A stretch of 64,000 nt of DNA from JBFMGS01 sp040752635 (lineage in GTDB: Bacteria > Bacillota > SHA-98 > UBA4971), in assembly GCA_040752635.1 (NCBI GenBank), contig JBFMGS010000001.1:1-64000 (forward strand), read 5' to 3'. The notes below the pieces were generated by a model. It was not told where the DNA came from. It saw nothing but the letters and a program-made list of their open reading frames with translations, and did no database searches. The stretch's first letter is position 1, and every line of letters begins with the position of its first letter. Shown piece by piece: positions 36,017 through 45,155 of the stretch. The translations under genes were made by a program, and so were the position numbers.

Positions 36017-37168
36017 CTACTTCTTTTTCCTCTTCAAGCCAAGAAGGTTAAGAAGCCCACGCGCTCCTATCCCGGATAGCCTCGCACGGATCTTCCGCCA
36101 ATTATCAGCGTTCGACACCAGGTACGCGCCCCCGCCGAGGGCAACGAGACCCACGATCCACGCGATCGTCCGCCCTGCGCCGCCCCGTGTGAGGCCGGCC
36201 CCAGGCGCTGCCCGGCCCACCACCTGGGCGATGCTCGACGCGAAGAGGTCTGCTGCCCGCTCAGCCTGATCAAGGCGGTTGCTGTGCGCACCAACCTCGA
36301 GAAGCGTGGCCCTCCCCAGCATGTCCTGGTTGTAGTTTCCTTGGGCCCACAGTATTCCCTTGACAAGCCCCGGGGTCCTCTTGTCGGCGGCAGCCTTGAG
36401 TTGCTTCGCGAACTGTATGTTCTGGCCTCTCGTTTGGTTTTGTTGCCCGACGACGAGCGTTATCTTGGTGACGTCCTGGCCCGCGACTGTTGCTCTATAT
36501 GCTTGTGGTGGCACTGCATCCCTGTGGACATCGAAGGCGGCTACCGGGCGTTTTTTGAGCAACTGCGCGAGTGTGCGCCTGGACCTTGCATATGCGCCCC
36601 CGTCGTGCGGGTTGTGGTTTGCCGTTGACCTTATGACCTCAAACCCATTCCTTTTGAGGGCGCTTTCAAGCGCCAAGGCGACCCTGTACACATCTCCCCA
36701 GTCTTTCGTGGGAGTGCCGCTCGTGGGCTCGTAAGACTCATCGCTATGAGAGTTGTACAGGACTATGGTTTTTCCGGCGCCCTCACCCTGGCCGAGGAAG
36801 ACGCCGCGTAATGCAGCGAGCGCACTTGAAAACAGACGCTGGGGCATGCCCTGGGGCGCCTCCTCGTCCGGGGCTAGCGCCATGACCTCCATGAAAGCGG
36901 CGTGCGCAATATCTCCTTCGACGCTGACGATCTCATAGGCGCGGTTATCCTCAGCAATGAAGATATCACCGGGCGCAATCATGATCGCCGTCATGAAGAT
37001 CTCCTTTTTGTCTTCGTCGATTATCGTGAAGTACCCCTCTTTGCGCTCTTCCTCGGCATGTGCTGCCCCCTGGAACCCGGCGATGCCGCCCACGATCACC
37101 GCAAACATCACGAGAATACGTGGCCACAGGGATCGCAGTCGGCTCTCACCCGGCCTACTCTTGTTCAT
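36017..37168 (-). CDS. spoIIP: Stage II sporulation protein P (SpoIIP)
   Basis: 383-residue membrane-anchored peptidoglycan amidase/endopeptidase of the engulfment DMP complex. An N-terminal transmembrane helix (about 15-33) precedes the catalytic domain: VLYNSHSDESYEPTSG, FDVHRDAVPP, and LLEVGAHSNRLDQAERAADLFA with the family's zinc ligands. A second helix near residues 345-362 lies close to the C-terminus, an unusual addition. The ATG at 37168 has GGGAGGG at good spacing, better than the ATG two codons earlier. It overlaps the DUF1614 gene by 14 bp; in other species spoIIP is driven by sigma-E. Confidence 0.92.
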   Translation of the reverse strand: MNKSRPGESRLRSLWPRILVMFAVIVGGIAGFQGAAHAEEERKEGYFTIIDEDKKEIFMTAIMIAPGDIFIAEDNRAYEIVSVEGDIAHAAFMEVMALAPDEEAPQGMPQRLFSSALAALRGVFLGQGEGAGKTIVLYNSHSDESYEPTSGTPTKDWGDVYRVALALESALKRNGFEVIRSTANHNPHDGGAYARSRRTLAQLLKKRPVAAFDVHRDAVPPQAYRATVAGQDVTKITLVVGQQNQTRGQNIQFAKQLKAAADKRTPGLVKGILWAQGNYNQDMLGRATLLEVGAHSNRLDQAERAADLFASSIAQVVGRAAPGAGLTRGGAGRTIAWIVGLVALGGGAYLVSNADNWRKIRARLSGIGARGLLNLLGLKRKKK

Positions 37169-37886
37169 CGTCATCCCTCCCTGTGCCCTCCGGCACTCGG
37201 GGTTCTACGCCCGATTCCTCAGGAGCACGCCTGGCAACGGGACTATCCACCCTCACCTCGCGCTCCGCGTTGAGGGCCGGGCCCCCCTGCAATCGCTCCA
37301 TGGCCTCGCCAAAGATCTCAGCGAGGCCTACTGCGACAACGCCAGCGATCACGACGGCGTCAAATACCCCGGCCCCTCCCACGTCTACGGTGGCAGGCAT
37401 GCGTCTCGTCACCACCTCTATGAGGTGCGTAACGTCGAGGAGCACCACTCCAAGGATGGCGCCTGCAAATGCGGCCCGCCTGGACCTGCCCACCAGGTAC
37501 GCGACCACGCCGGCCACCAGCCCGAATACGTAGAGAGGATCGAGTATCATCCGGCCCTCCTCGAAGGCAAACAACTTGGTGATGGCGAACAAGGCTGCCC
37601 CCGTTATGACCGCGGAGAGGATCCCCCTCCCTGTCTCACGAGGAGTATCCGCGCGAGCGAGAACATAGATGGCGATAACGACAGGCACCAGGGCTCCGCC
37701 GATATTAAAGCTGACGGACTGGACGCCCCGGAAGACCGGTATGTCCACGAAGCTCCCCACGAGCATCAACCCGAGTGCCACCAGGGCCTGCCTGTCGTTC
37801 AGATGCATCCTGTCGAGTACCCTGTGGGTGAGCCCGAGGAAAACCAGAACGCTCACGGCAAGCAGGATGACGAGCCCGACAGTCAT
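37155..37886 (-). CDS. DUF1614 family membrane protein
   Basis: 243 residues with six or seven transmembrane helices (about 1-205) and a charged C-terminal tail rich in Glu/Arg. The motif LVGSFVDIPVF and the GGAGVFDAVVIAG stretch identify DUF1614, a family found mainly in Clostridia and archaea with no known role. GGGAGG lies upstream of the ATG at 37886. Overlap with spoIIP makes this a two- or three-gene operon, probably expressed in sporulation. Confidence 0.85.
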   Translation of the reverse strand: MTVGLVILLAVSVLVFLGLTHRVLDRMHLNDRQALVALGLMLVGSFVDIPVFRGVQSVSFNIGGALVPVVIAIYVLARADTPRETGRGILSAVITGAALFAITKLFAFEEGRMILDPLYVFGLVAGVVAYLVGRSRRAAFAGAILGVVLLDVTHLIEVVTRRMPATVDVGGAGVFDAVVIAGVVAVGLAEIFGEAMERLQGGPALNAEREVRVDSPVARRAPEESGVEPRVPEGTGRDDDEQE

Positions 37887-38271
37887 GCTGTCGCCTCCCT
37901 TCGCAGCACAGAACTCATCTCATGTACAGACCGAAAAACAAGAGATCGTCTTGCCACACTCTGGAAAGTAGGTTGCCCGGAATCCCAAGCACTTATGCGC
38001 AAACACAAAGGCCAGCGGCCCTGCCAGCCACCGGCCCCACTACATACCCGCGTGTACTCAGCTCATACTCAAAGGCACTGAGCACTCTAAGTATGGCGCC
38101 ACAAATCTACACCACTTTTCCGGACGGCGGTCCGGGTTGCCGGTGTTGCTTTCAGCGACAGCGCAGCCCTGGTCCTGACGGCACTGGAAGGGAGCCTTCC
38201 CCCCTCCAAGAAGCAAGGGGTGTTGAAACTTGGCTGTCCGTCGAATGCAACACCGGTAATCCTGCGGAAGC
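37887..38271. other. Intergenic region holding a dispersed repeat and inverted arms
   Basis: 385 bp between ispH-S1 and DUF1614 with no supported gene. It contains the 62-bp dispersed repeat (38088-38149) and a perfect 10-bp inverted pair, CCGGTGTTGC at 38140-38149 with GCAACACCGG at 38247-38256. The segment between the arms, about 97 bp, is GC-rich and non-coding. Confidence 0.7.
38088..38149 (-). repeat. Dispersed intergenic repeat, copy 2
   Basis: Read on the minus strand from 38149 it begins GCAACACCGGCAACCCGG and ends GGCGCCATACTTA. It matches 59058-59120 at about 55 of 63 positions with a single one-base gap. Both copies are intergenic. The first ten bases are repeated in inverted orientation at 38247-38256. 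Confidence 0.8.
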
Positions 38272-40524
38272 TCACTCTCCCTTGTTGTTCTTAAGAAGAT
38301 CTCCGAACACGTCTCCCAGGGTGGGTCCCGCCTCATCCGGCTTGTCGGCGTACTTCTTGTAGGCCTGTTTGTCCCCTTCAGTCTGGGCCTCCTTCAAGCT
38401 CAGCCCGATCCGACGGTCACGCGGCCTCACGCTGATAACCTTCACAGCCACCTCGTCCCCCGGTTTCACGACCTCCTCCGGCCGTGCTACCCTCCTGTCT
38501 GCAAGCTGAGATATGTGTATAAGTCCTTCGATCCCCGGCGCCAGGGCGACAAAAGCGCCGAAATCAGCGAGTTTGGTCACCTTGCCGGTGACGATGCTAC
38601 CCACGGGATACCGCGTGGTCACCTCGTCCCACGGGTCGGGCAACGTCTGCTTGAGCCCGAGGGAAACCCTCTCACGCTCGAGATCGACAGACAGCACCTT
38701 AACCTTGACGTGGTCTCCTTCAGAGACAACGTCGCGGGGATCGTTCGTCCTGGTCCATGCCATGTCAGAAACATGAAGGAGTCCCTCGACGCCCTCGCCG
38801 ATATCCACAAACGCACCGAAGCTAACGACGCGCTTCACGACGCCACCTACGACATCGCCTTCCTTGAGCGACGCAAGCACCCTTCGCCTGGCCTCCGCCT
38901 CCTCTTGTTCCTGCACAAGGCGCGCCGACAACACGACGTTCCTCTTCTCCCGGTCGGCCTCGAGAACCTTCATGCGCAGGGTCTTGCCAACCAGAGGTGA
39001 CAAATCCTGCATGGGGTGGCGGCTTGCATGCGATGCGGGGACAAACCCTCGCAGGCCAACATCAACGACTACGCCGCCTTTCACGACGTCGGTGACTTCC
39101 CCCTCGACGACCTCGCCGGTCTCGAGCGCTCTTGAGATCGTCACCCAGGCGCGTTCCGTATCAGCCTTTCTCTTGGAGAGACGGGGCCTCCCCTCTTTAT
39201 CTTCCAGCTTCTCGACGAGGACCTCTATATCCTGGCCGACCTCAACCACGCCGACGCAGGACTGCACCGGCCTCCTTGATATCTCCGACCTTGGCACCAC
39301 ACCTTCTGATTTCAGCCCGATATTGACAAGGACCTGGTCGGGCTCGACATCCACAACTCTGCCCGTAACGATATCGCCTTCCGATATCTCCCGCTCGATG
39401 GGCACCTCTTCCGGCTCCCCGGGCGTAGCCGGCTCGGCTGGCCCCTCTAGCCTCCCCGGTCCTTCGAGCGCATGCGCCCCTGCTTCAAGACTATCGACGA
39501 CTGTCTGCTCGCAAGCTGGCTCTGCCTCCCGCACGTCCTGGTCGCGAGACGCTGCTTCGTCGTCAGTACGGCGCCCGCTTTCCGCGTTCTCCGATTCGAC
39601 GTTTTCCCTGGATACTGCTAGATCCTTTCCTTCGTCTTGTACGATCTCTGGTTCCTCCCTTTCGTCCTTCCTGGCTTCGCCCAGAACGCTCATCCTCTCT
39701 ATGACCTCCTCAATAACCCAATTCGGCGTCGATGCCCCCGCCGCGATTCCTACCTTTTCCACACCTGCGAGATCCAGAGAGCCCAGTTCGGTTGCGTCCT
39801 CAATCTGGTAGACTCTCGGTCCCTCGGCTCCGCAGATCTCGGCGAGTCTGCGCGTGTTCGCACTCGCTCGCCCCCCTATCACAATCATGGCATCTACTGA
39901 CCGTGCCACCTCACGCGCTGCCTGTTGCCTTTCTTCGGTTGCGTTACAGATGGTATTGTAGGCCACAAGCTCTTTCGCCCGTAAGGCAAGGGCGGCGAGC
40001 ACCTGGCGAAACGCTTCCACAGTCTGGGTGGTCTGGCAAACGACACCGACCCTGGGCTTGACGAGGCCAGAAGCGACGTCCTCGGGAGACTTGACAACGC
40101 GGGCTTTACCCCCGGCCCACCCCATGAGACCCATGACTTCTGTGTGACCTTCGTCTCCGACGATGAACACCTGGTAACCACGGTGTTTCAGATCCGCAAC
40201 CAGCCTTTGAGTCCTACGGACGTACGGGCAGGTTGCGTGCACCACCTTAAGCCCACGCTTCCGGGCCTCCGCGAGGATGCCCGGCGGCAGACCATGTGAC
40301 GGAACCACAAGGCACCCTTCCGGGATCTCGTCCAGTCCCGAAACCGATACTATACCTTTCTCCCTCAACCTTTGTACCACGTGCGGGTTATGGACAAGCG
40401 GCCCAAGGGTAAAGGCTGCGCCTTCAGAACTCGCCTTCTCTGCGATTTCCACTGCGCGGCGCACCCCGTAACAGAATCCGGTTCGGCCGCTCACACTAAG
40501 ACGCAATCCGTTCTTCCCTCTCAC
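38272..40524 (-). CDS. ispH: IspH (HMBPP reductase) fused to four S1 RNA-binding domains
   Basis: 750 residues. Residues 1-285 are the [4Fe-4S] enzyme making IPP/DMAPP from HMBPP: the three cluster cysteines lie in GFCYGVRRA, HATCPYVRR and YNTICNATEERQ. An acidic linker (about 290-385) follows. Four S1 repeats follow (about 390-720; e.g. GDIVTGRVVDVEPDQVLVNIGLKSEG, GGVVKRVVSFGAFVDIGEGVEGLLHVSDM), equivalent to ribosomal protein S1 (RpsA). The fusion is known from several Clostridia. The GTG at 40524 has GGGAG 7 nt upstream. It lies downstream of cmk-plsC, the usual home of rpsA. Confidence 0.95.
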   Translation of the reverse strand: MRGKNGLRLSVSGRTGFCYGVRRAVEIAEKASSEGAAFTLGPLVHNPHVVQRLREKGIVSVSGLDEIPEGCLVVPSHGLPPGILAEARKRGLKVVHATCPYVRRTQRLVADLKHRGYQVFIVGDEGHTEVMGLMGWAGGKARVVKSPEDVASGLVKPRVGVVCQTTQTVEAFRQVLAALALRAKELVAYNTICNATEERQQAAREVARSVDAMIVIGGRASANTRRLAEICGAEGPRVYQIEDATELGSLDLAGVEKVGIAAGASTPNWVIEEVIERMSVLGEARKDEREEPEIVQDEGKDLAVSRENVESENAESGRRTDDEAASRDQDVREAEPACEQTVVDSLEAGAHALEGPGRLEGPAEPATPGEPEEVPIEREISEGDIVTGRVVDVEPDQVLVNIGLKSEGVVPRSEISRRPVQSCVGVVEVGQDIEVLVEKLEDKEGRPRLSKRKADTERAWVTISRALETGEVVEGEVTDVVKGGVVVDVGLRGFVPASHASRHPMQDLSPLVGKTLRMKVLEADREKRNVVLSARLVQEQEEAEARRRVLASLKEGDVVGGVVKRVVSFGAFVDIGEGVEGLLHVSDMAWTRTNDPRDVVSEGDHVKVKVLSVDLERERVSLGLKQTLPDPWDEVTTRYPVGSIVTGKVTKLADFGAFVALAPGIEGLIHISQLADRRVARPEEVVKPGDEVAVKVISVRPRDRRIGLSLKEAQTEGDKQAYKKYADKPDEAGPTLGDVFGDLLKNNKGE

Positions 40525-40569
40525 CTATTATCTCCCGACACCGTGCAAAAACCAACTCGCCACCTAATC

Positions 40570-41196
40570 CTATACTCCACCCGCGATGAGCTCTGCTATG
40601 TGCCTCATCATAACATCCTTGACGTCAGCAAACTCCTGTCTTTCGCCTTCTCCCAGCGACAAGCCGCCAGCCGACCCCGCAGCGTATATCGGCCGTCCCA
40701 CACGCACGGTGATCCGCCCGTGCCTTGGGATAGTCGCGCCTTTCCGCATGATCCTGCCCGTGCCGACAATGCCTACCGGCACGACAGGTGCGCCGGTCTT
40801 TTCCGCAAGGATGGCTGCGCCGGAATACGGCGGCTGAAGCTCTCCGTTCACGCTTCTCGTGCCCTCGGGAAACATGCCGAGGACCTGACCTCTTGAGAGC
40901 ACTTCAAACGCCGTGTGAAACGCCTCTTTGTCGGCATGTCCCCGCCTGACCGGAAACGCCCCCAGACGGGTCAGAACATACGCGAACAGCCGGTTCGAGA
41001 AAAGCTCGTGCTTTGCCATAAACCTGATCGGCCTACTGATCGCGCATCCGAGAACTATCGGATCAAGCATGCTCAGGTGGTTTGCAACCAGTATCACAGG
41101 TCCTTGCCTGGGGACGTTTTCACGCCCCTCGACCCTTATCTTGAACGCGATCCTAAGGATAACCCGCAACAGTGCTCGGGCGGTCGCGTAGAACAA
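40570..41196 (-). CDS. plsC: 1-acyl-sn-glycerol-3-phosphate acyltransferase
   Basis: 208-residue membrane-associated acyltransferase converting lysophosphatidic to phosphatidic acid. The catalytic NHLSMLD (HX4D) motif near residue 39 and the substrate-binding FPEGTRS motif near residue 110 are intact. The start is TTG at 41196 with an excellent AAGGAGGAG. Only 1 bp separates it from cmk, so both are co-translated; plsY upstream in the window supplies the pathway's first step. Confidence 0.93.
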   Translation of the reverse strand: MFYATARALLRVILRIAFKIRVEGRENVPRQGPVILVANHLSMLDPIVLGCAISRPIRFMAKHELFSNRLFAYVLTRLGAFPVRRGHADKEAFHTAFEVLSRGQVLGMFPEGTRSVNGELQPPYSGAAILAEKTGAPVVPVGIVGTGRIMRKGATIPRHGRITVRVGRPIYAAGSAGGLSLGEGERQEFADVKDVMMRHIAELIAGGV

Positions 41197-41197
41197 A

Positions 41198-41926
41198 CTA
41201 GCTCCTCCTTGATTCTGGCAGCCCCTTGAGCTTTTCTGCGACGAGCCTTGCTACCTCAGCGATGGTCTCATCGGGGGTCTTTCCAGTGGTGTCTATGATC
41301 ATGGCATCGGGGGCCGGTCGCAGCGGCGCAGTTTCCCTCTGGCTGTCGATCCTGTCCCGACGGGCTATCTCCTCGATCACGGATTTCTCCGGAGCATCAT
41401 ACCCCCGCGCGCGGGCTTGGGCGACTCGCCTGCGCACCCTCTCATCCAGCGCGGCGACGAGAAATATCTTGAGGTCCGCGTCAGGCATCACAACCGTGCC
41501 GATATCCCTTCCATCCATCACGACGCCGCCCTCGCGACCGATGGCCCGCTGTAGCTCGAGGAGAGCGTCTCTTACCCCGCGTACCTGCGCCACGTCCGAT
41601 ACGCGCGCGTCTACTGCTGGCGAGGATATGTCATCGCTCACGTCTTCACCGTCAAGAAAGGTCCTGGAGTCGCCGTGAGCACCCGAACGTATCTCAACTT
41701 TGGTATCTCTCGCGAGAGCCGTGAGCGCCTGCTCGGAGAAGATGTCAACCCCACAGCGGAGCACCTTTAGAGTCAAAGCCCGGTAAATGTGACCGGTGCT
41801 GACGTAGCGGAGCCCGAACATCCTGGCAATGGCCTTCGCCACAGTGCTCTTGCCTGCCCCTGCGGGACCGTCAATGGCGATCACAGGACTCCTTGAGCTA
41901 ACTTTTGCCATATTCGACATATGCAC
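41198..41926 (-). CDS. cmk: Cytidylate kinase
   Basis: 242-residue P-loop kinase phosphorylating CMP and dCMP. IAIDGPAGAGKSTVAKAIAR (Walker A), YVSTGHIYRALTLK, the CMP-specific insert and VVMDGRDIGTVVMPDADLKIFL are seen. The invariant TGAMYR is here STGHIYR, a conservative-looking change near the substrate site. GTG at 41926 has the best-placed AGAGGA; ATGs at 41920 and 41911 are alternatives. It forms an operon with plsC and ispH-S1. Confidence 0.93.
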   Translation of the reverse strand: MHMSNMAKVSSRSPVIAIDGPAGAGKSTVAKAIARMFGLRYVSTGHIYRALTLKVLRCGVDIFSEQALTALARDTKVEIRSGAHGDSRTFLDGEDVSDDISSPAVDARVSDVAQVRGVRDALLELQRAIGREGGVVMDGRDIGTVVMPDADLKIFLVAALDERVRRRVAQARARGYDAPEKSVIEEIARRDRIDSQRETAPLRPAPDAMIIDTTGKTPDETIAEVARLVAEKLKGLPESRRS

Positions 41927-41985
41927 TCTGATTCCTCTTCCCCCACCAGGAATTCCCTCGCGTGAATTCCGAAAACTTCTGCGGC

Positions 41986-42210
41986 CTAGCGATGTTGTGT
42001 GGTAGAGCGAGATGCTCCGACCTGTACCACGCGAAGTTTCACACCCTCGAGACGATCAGCCCAGCTAAACCTGGACCTGCCTTCCTCCGTGAGCAGCACG
42101 GCCTGGCCAACCACCACGAGCACCAGGAGAACGAAAAGTACGACTCGAAACCCCTTTTCGAGGCGCTCAAGCAGACGATCCAAGACCTTAGCATCCTCGT
42201 CCCGGTTCAA
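41986..42210 (-). CDS. Small membrane protein, unknown function
   Basis: 74 residues: an amphipathic charged N-terminus (KVLDRLLERLEKGF), one long transmembrane helix (about 22-42, VVLFVLLVLVVVGQAVLL) and a polar tail. It starts at a TTG overlapping the flavoprotein stop as TTGA, which supports translational coupling. No family name is recognised, although similar small proteins are frequent beside cmk in Clostridia. Confidence 0.55.
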   Translation of the reverse strand: MNRDEDAKVLDRLLERLEKGFRVVLFVLLVLVVVGQAVLLTEEGRSRFSWADRLEGVKLRVVQVGASRSTTQHR

Positions 42211-43493
42211 TGTGTACCGCCCCTCGCGGCAGCGGAGAACCCGGCGACATACCCTGTGGAAAACGCAGCCTGCAAGTTGAACCCCCCGGTCCTGCCGTCC
42301 ACATCTATCACTTCTCCGGCGAAATACAAGCCTTCTACCAGCTTGGATTCCATCGTGCGCGGATCGATCTCACCCACGCTCACCCCACCCGCAGTTACGA
42401 TGCCTTCCTCGTCAGGCCGCGTCTTCGTCACAGTGAGCGCAAGGCCTTTGAGGACCCTGCCCAGGGATAGCCTTTCCTCTCGCGTGATGTGGGATACCGG
42501 CCTGGTCTCGAGTATCCCTGCCTCGCGTATTATAACTGGGGCAAGCGCTATCGGTACGAGGTCGAACAGCGCGTTCTGAATGCGCCGTTTGAAGTAACGG
42601 TCAAGAGCTCGTCGGATATGCTCATCAAGCCCTGGTAGTGTAAGATCGGGCTTGAGGTCGATAACGATGTTGACCGGGCCCTCTCCCTGTGCAACCGCGA
42701 GTGCGATCTCCCTTGAAAGCGCAAGGATGGCCGGCCCTGACACTCCAAAATGTGTGAAAAGCATATCGCCGAATTCCGTCTCCAACGTGCGACTTGATAC
42801 AACCGACCTGACAGTCACGCCCCGAAGCGCGAGGCCTGCAAGCCCGTCCACCCAGGGTTCTGATACCTCGAGCGGCACCAGAGCAGCCCTCGGCGGAACA
42901 ATAGTGTGGCCCACCCCGGCGGCCATCGCGTAGCCGTCGCCGGTCGAGCCGGTCATGGGGTAGGTTATCCCTCCGGTCGCAATTATCGCAGCATCACACG
43001 ATATGAGCCCCGGCCTGTCCGGTATTCTTCCAGCGATTACGCCCCGTACCTTTCCATCTTTCACATAGATACGTTCGGCCTTCCAGGCGCACCTCGTCTC
43101 GACGCCGTTCTTCCTTGCGTAGGTAGTGAGCGCGCCCAACACATCGCGCCCTACGCCCGAGAACGGGAACACTCGCCCTTCGCCCTCCACTCTGCTCTCG
43201 ACGCCAAGGCTGCGAAAAAACGCTCTCAGGCCTGTGGAATCAAGCCGGGAAAAGGCGGAATACAGAAACCTCCCGTTCCCGGGCATCCCGGCCACGAGAC
43301 CGTCTACGTCTGTATCGTTTGTAAAGTTGCACCTGCCGTTGCCGGTGATGAGGAGTTTGCGCCCGACATCGGGGTTGCGTTCAAGCAGGATGACCTGCGC
43401 GCCTCTGGCGGCTGCGGTCCCGGCCGCCATAAGACCTGCTGGGCCTCCGCCTACGACTATCACGCGCCTCCCGCGGTTCCGGTGTGCCCTCAA
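42207..43493 (-). CDS. FAD-dependent oxidoreductase of the BaiN/YhiN (HI0933) family
   Basis: 428 residues. The N-terminal dinucleotide-binding motif VIVVGGGPAGLMAAGTAAARG is followed by LLITGNGRCNFTND, characteristic of HI0933-like flavoproteins. IIATGGITYPMTGSTGDGYAMA and a C-terminal FAGEVIDVDGRTGGFNLQAAFSTG complete the FAD site. Related enzymes reduce bile-acid intermediates or aminoacetone, but the natural substrate here is unknown. The start is TTG at 43493, only 28 bp after rluB. Confidence 0.88.
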   Translation of the reverse strand: MRAHRNRGRRVIVVGGGPAGLMAAGTAAARGAQVILLERNPDVGRKLLITGNGRCNFTNDTDVDGLVAGMPGNGRFLYSAFSRLDSTGLRAFFRSLGVESRVEGEGRVFPFSGVGRDVLGALTTYARKNGVETRCAWKAERIYVKDGKVRGVIAGRIPDRPGLISCDAAIIATGGITYPMTGSTGDGYAMAAGVGHTIVPPRAALVPLEVSEPWVDGLAGLALRGVTVRSVVSSRTLETEFGDMLFTHFGVSGPAILALSREIALAVAQGEGPVNIVIDLKPDLTLPGLDEHIRRALDRYFKRRIQNALFDLVPIALAPVIIREAGILETRPVSHITREERLSLGRVLKGLALTVTKTRPDEEGIVTAGGVSVGEIDPRTMESKLVEGLYFAGEVIDVDGRTGGFNLQAAFSTGYVAGFSAAARGGTH

Positions 43494-43521
43494 CGCCTCA
43501 CCAACCTCCCACAGCGCATTC

Positions 43522-44286
43522 TCACTGCCGGACGCTCTCTTGCGGCTGCGGTTCCTTTTCCGCCAGTACTTTAGCCACGAGCCGCCGCACCCAGCGGACT
43601 TCGGAGTTTGTGAGGCGCCGCCACTTCCCCACAGGCAGGTCGCCCAGGGTCAACCCACCAAGGCGCGTTCTCTTCAGATGGATCACGGGGTGCCCGATCG
43701 CCTGAAGCATGTTCCGCACCTCCCGCTTCCTGCCCTCATGGATCTGGATCTCCAGCACGGAGGCCCCGCGGGAGCTGCTCACGATCCTTACCTTCGACGG
43801 CGCTGTGACTATGCCGCCGAGATTAACGCCCCGACTAAGCGCCTCAAGCTCACGCGCCCCTGGCACCCCTGCTACCTTGGCTATGTAAGTTTTCGGGACC
43901 TCGAACTTCGGGTGTGTCAGGGCATACGCTGCGTCCCCGTCGTTCGTAAGAAGGAGGAGCCCTTCGGTGTCCAGATCCAGCCTGCCTACGGGGAAAAGCC
44001 GTGTACCTGCGGAGGGAATAAGGTCGAGCACTGTGGGGCGCATCTCCGGATCGTGCGCAGTAGAGAGATATCCGGCGGGTTTGTTGAGCAAGAGATAGAC
44101 TTTCCTGTCCCCGGGTCTGACCGGTTCTCCGTCAACCTTGATCTCGACGCGCTCAGGATCCAGCCGCGCGCCCGGCTCAGTAACGATCTTCCCATCAACC
44201 TCCACCCGGCCTGCGCGGATGATCTCCGCACTATGCCTGCGCGAGGCGATCCCTGCACTCGAAAGCACCTTTTGCAGTCGCTCCAT
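43522..44286 (-). CDS. rluB: Pseudouridine synthase RluB/RsuA family
   Basis: 254 residues: an S4 domain at the N-terminus (RLQKVLSSAGIASRRHSAEIIRAGRVEVDG) then the catalytic domain with VGRLDLDTEGLLLLTNDG (catalytic Asp) and IHEGRKREVRNMLQAIGHPV. It most likely modifies 23S rRNA near position 2605. ATG 44286 is set by homology. In Bacillota rluB follows scpB; here gerW, DUF2953 and trkA intervene. Confidence 0.92.
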   Translation of the reverse strand: MERLQKVLSSAGIASRRHSAEIIRAGRVEVDGKIVTEPGARLDPERVEIKVDGEPVRPGDRKVYLLLNKPAGYLSTAHDPEMRPTVLDLIPSAGTRLFPVGRLDLDTEGLLLLTNDGDAAYALTHPKFEVPKTYIAKVAGVPGARELEALSRGVNLGGIVTAPSKVRIVSSSRGASVLEIQIHEGRKREVRNMLQAIGHPVIHLKRTRLGGLTLGDLPVGKWRRLTNSEVRWVRRLVAKVLAEKEPQPQESVRQ

Positions 44287-44305
44287 CACAAGACCACCAG
44301 ACCCG

Positions 44306-44962
44306 TTACCTCGTCCTCTTGAGCATGTCGAGGCTCTCGGTGGACCCCAGAACCACCAGGATGTCACCCTCGTGCACCCTGTCGTCCGCGCCCGGCGACA
44401 CCTTGACGTCGTCGCCGGATCGAATTGCAACCACATTGGCGCCATAGCGCGCTCTCAAGTTCAGGTCGCGAAGGGTCTTGTTTGCAAAGTCTTCTGTGGC
44501 AACAATCTCCGCAACGCCATAGTCGGGCGACAGCTCAATGTACTCCAGAATATTCGATGAGGCGAGGCTGTTGGCAAGCCTGATTCCCATGTCCCGCTCG
44601 GGGTAGACCACGCGGTCGACCCCCAGTTTCTCCAGCAACCTGCCGTGAAGCTCGTCGGCGGCTTTTGCAACCACGAGCCCGATTCCGATCTCCTTCAGTA
44701 TCAGGCTCGCGAGGATGCTCGCCCTGATATCCTGGCCGATAGTTACAACAGCCACATCAACGTTGCGGATGCCGATCGCCCTGAGCGCTTCCTCGTCAGT
44801 TGCATCAGCCTGGACAGCATGAGTGACCGAATCCGCCAGATGCTGGATCTTGTCAGGATCCTTGTCAATGGCAAGTACCTCGTGGCCCATCTCGGCAAGA
44901 GCACGTGCCACACTGGCGCCAAACTTCCCAAGACCGATGACTGCAAACTGCCGCACCAACAT
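44306..44962 (-). CDS. trkA: TrkA/KtrA-type potassium-channel regulatory subunit
   Basis: 218-residue RCK protein: an N-terminal Rossmann RCK_N domain (FAVIGLGKFGASVARALAEMGHEVLAIDKDP) that binds nucleotides, and a C-terminal RCK_C (TrkA-C) domain ending GDILVVLGSTESLD. It gates a K+ uptake channel, probably KtrB, which is not in the window. ATG 44962 lies close to GGGGTGGGG. A sigma-A promoter is present about 110 bp upstream. Confidence 0.9.
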   Translation of the reverse strand: MLVRQFAVIGLGKFGASVARALAEMGHEVLAIDKDPDKIQHLADSVTHAVQADATDEEALRAIGIRNVDVAVVTIGQDIRASILASLILKEIGIGLVVAKAADELHGRLLEKLGVDRVVYPERDMGIRLANSLASSNILEYIELSPDYGVAEIVATEDFANKTLRDLNLRARYGANVVAIRSGDDVKVSPGADDRVHEGDILVVLGSTESLDMLKRTR

Positions 44963-45068
44963 CATCCCCACCCCTGCTAAGCAACAGCCGCCGGGCTCCT
45001 CATGGCGCCTGTAACAGCAGCAAAAGGGTGCCGCCCGCACAGCCGCCTGGGGTACCCCGTCGAGAAAG

Positions 45069-45097
45069 ATTTTATAGCACAATGTGGAAGAATGCAA
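45069..45097 (-). promoter_or_regulatory. Sigma-A promoter of trkA
   Basis: Minus-strand TTGCAT (45092-45097), 17 bp, TAAAAT (45069-45074). The predicted start near 45062 gives a leader of about 100 nt before the trkA ATG. Confidence 0.55.
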
Positions 45098-45155
45098 CCG
45101 ACCGAAAGCAAGTTGCCGCGGCCGGCCTCCGGCGGGGGAGGTCGGGTTGGAGTGC

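Noticed and set aside
36957..38081. 374-codon plus-strand frame over spoIIP/DUF1614 and the spacer
   Set aside because: Low-complexity His/Arg-rich translation typical of an antisense shadow.
43126..44322. 398-codon plus-strand frame over the flavoprotein and rluB
   Set aside because: It covers two well-supported minus-strand genes and shows no recognisable domain.
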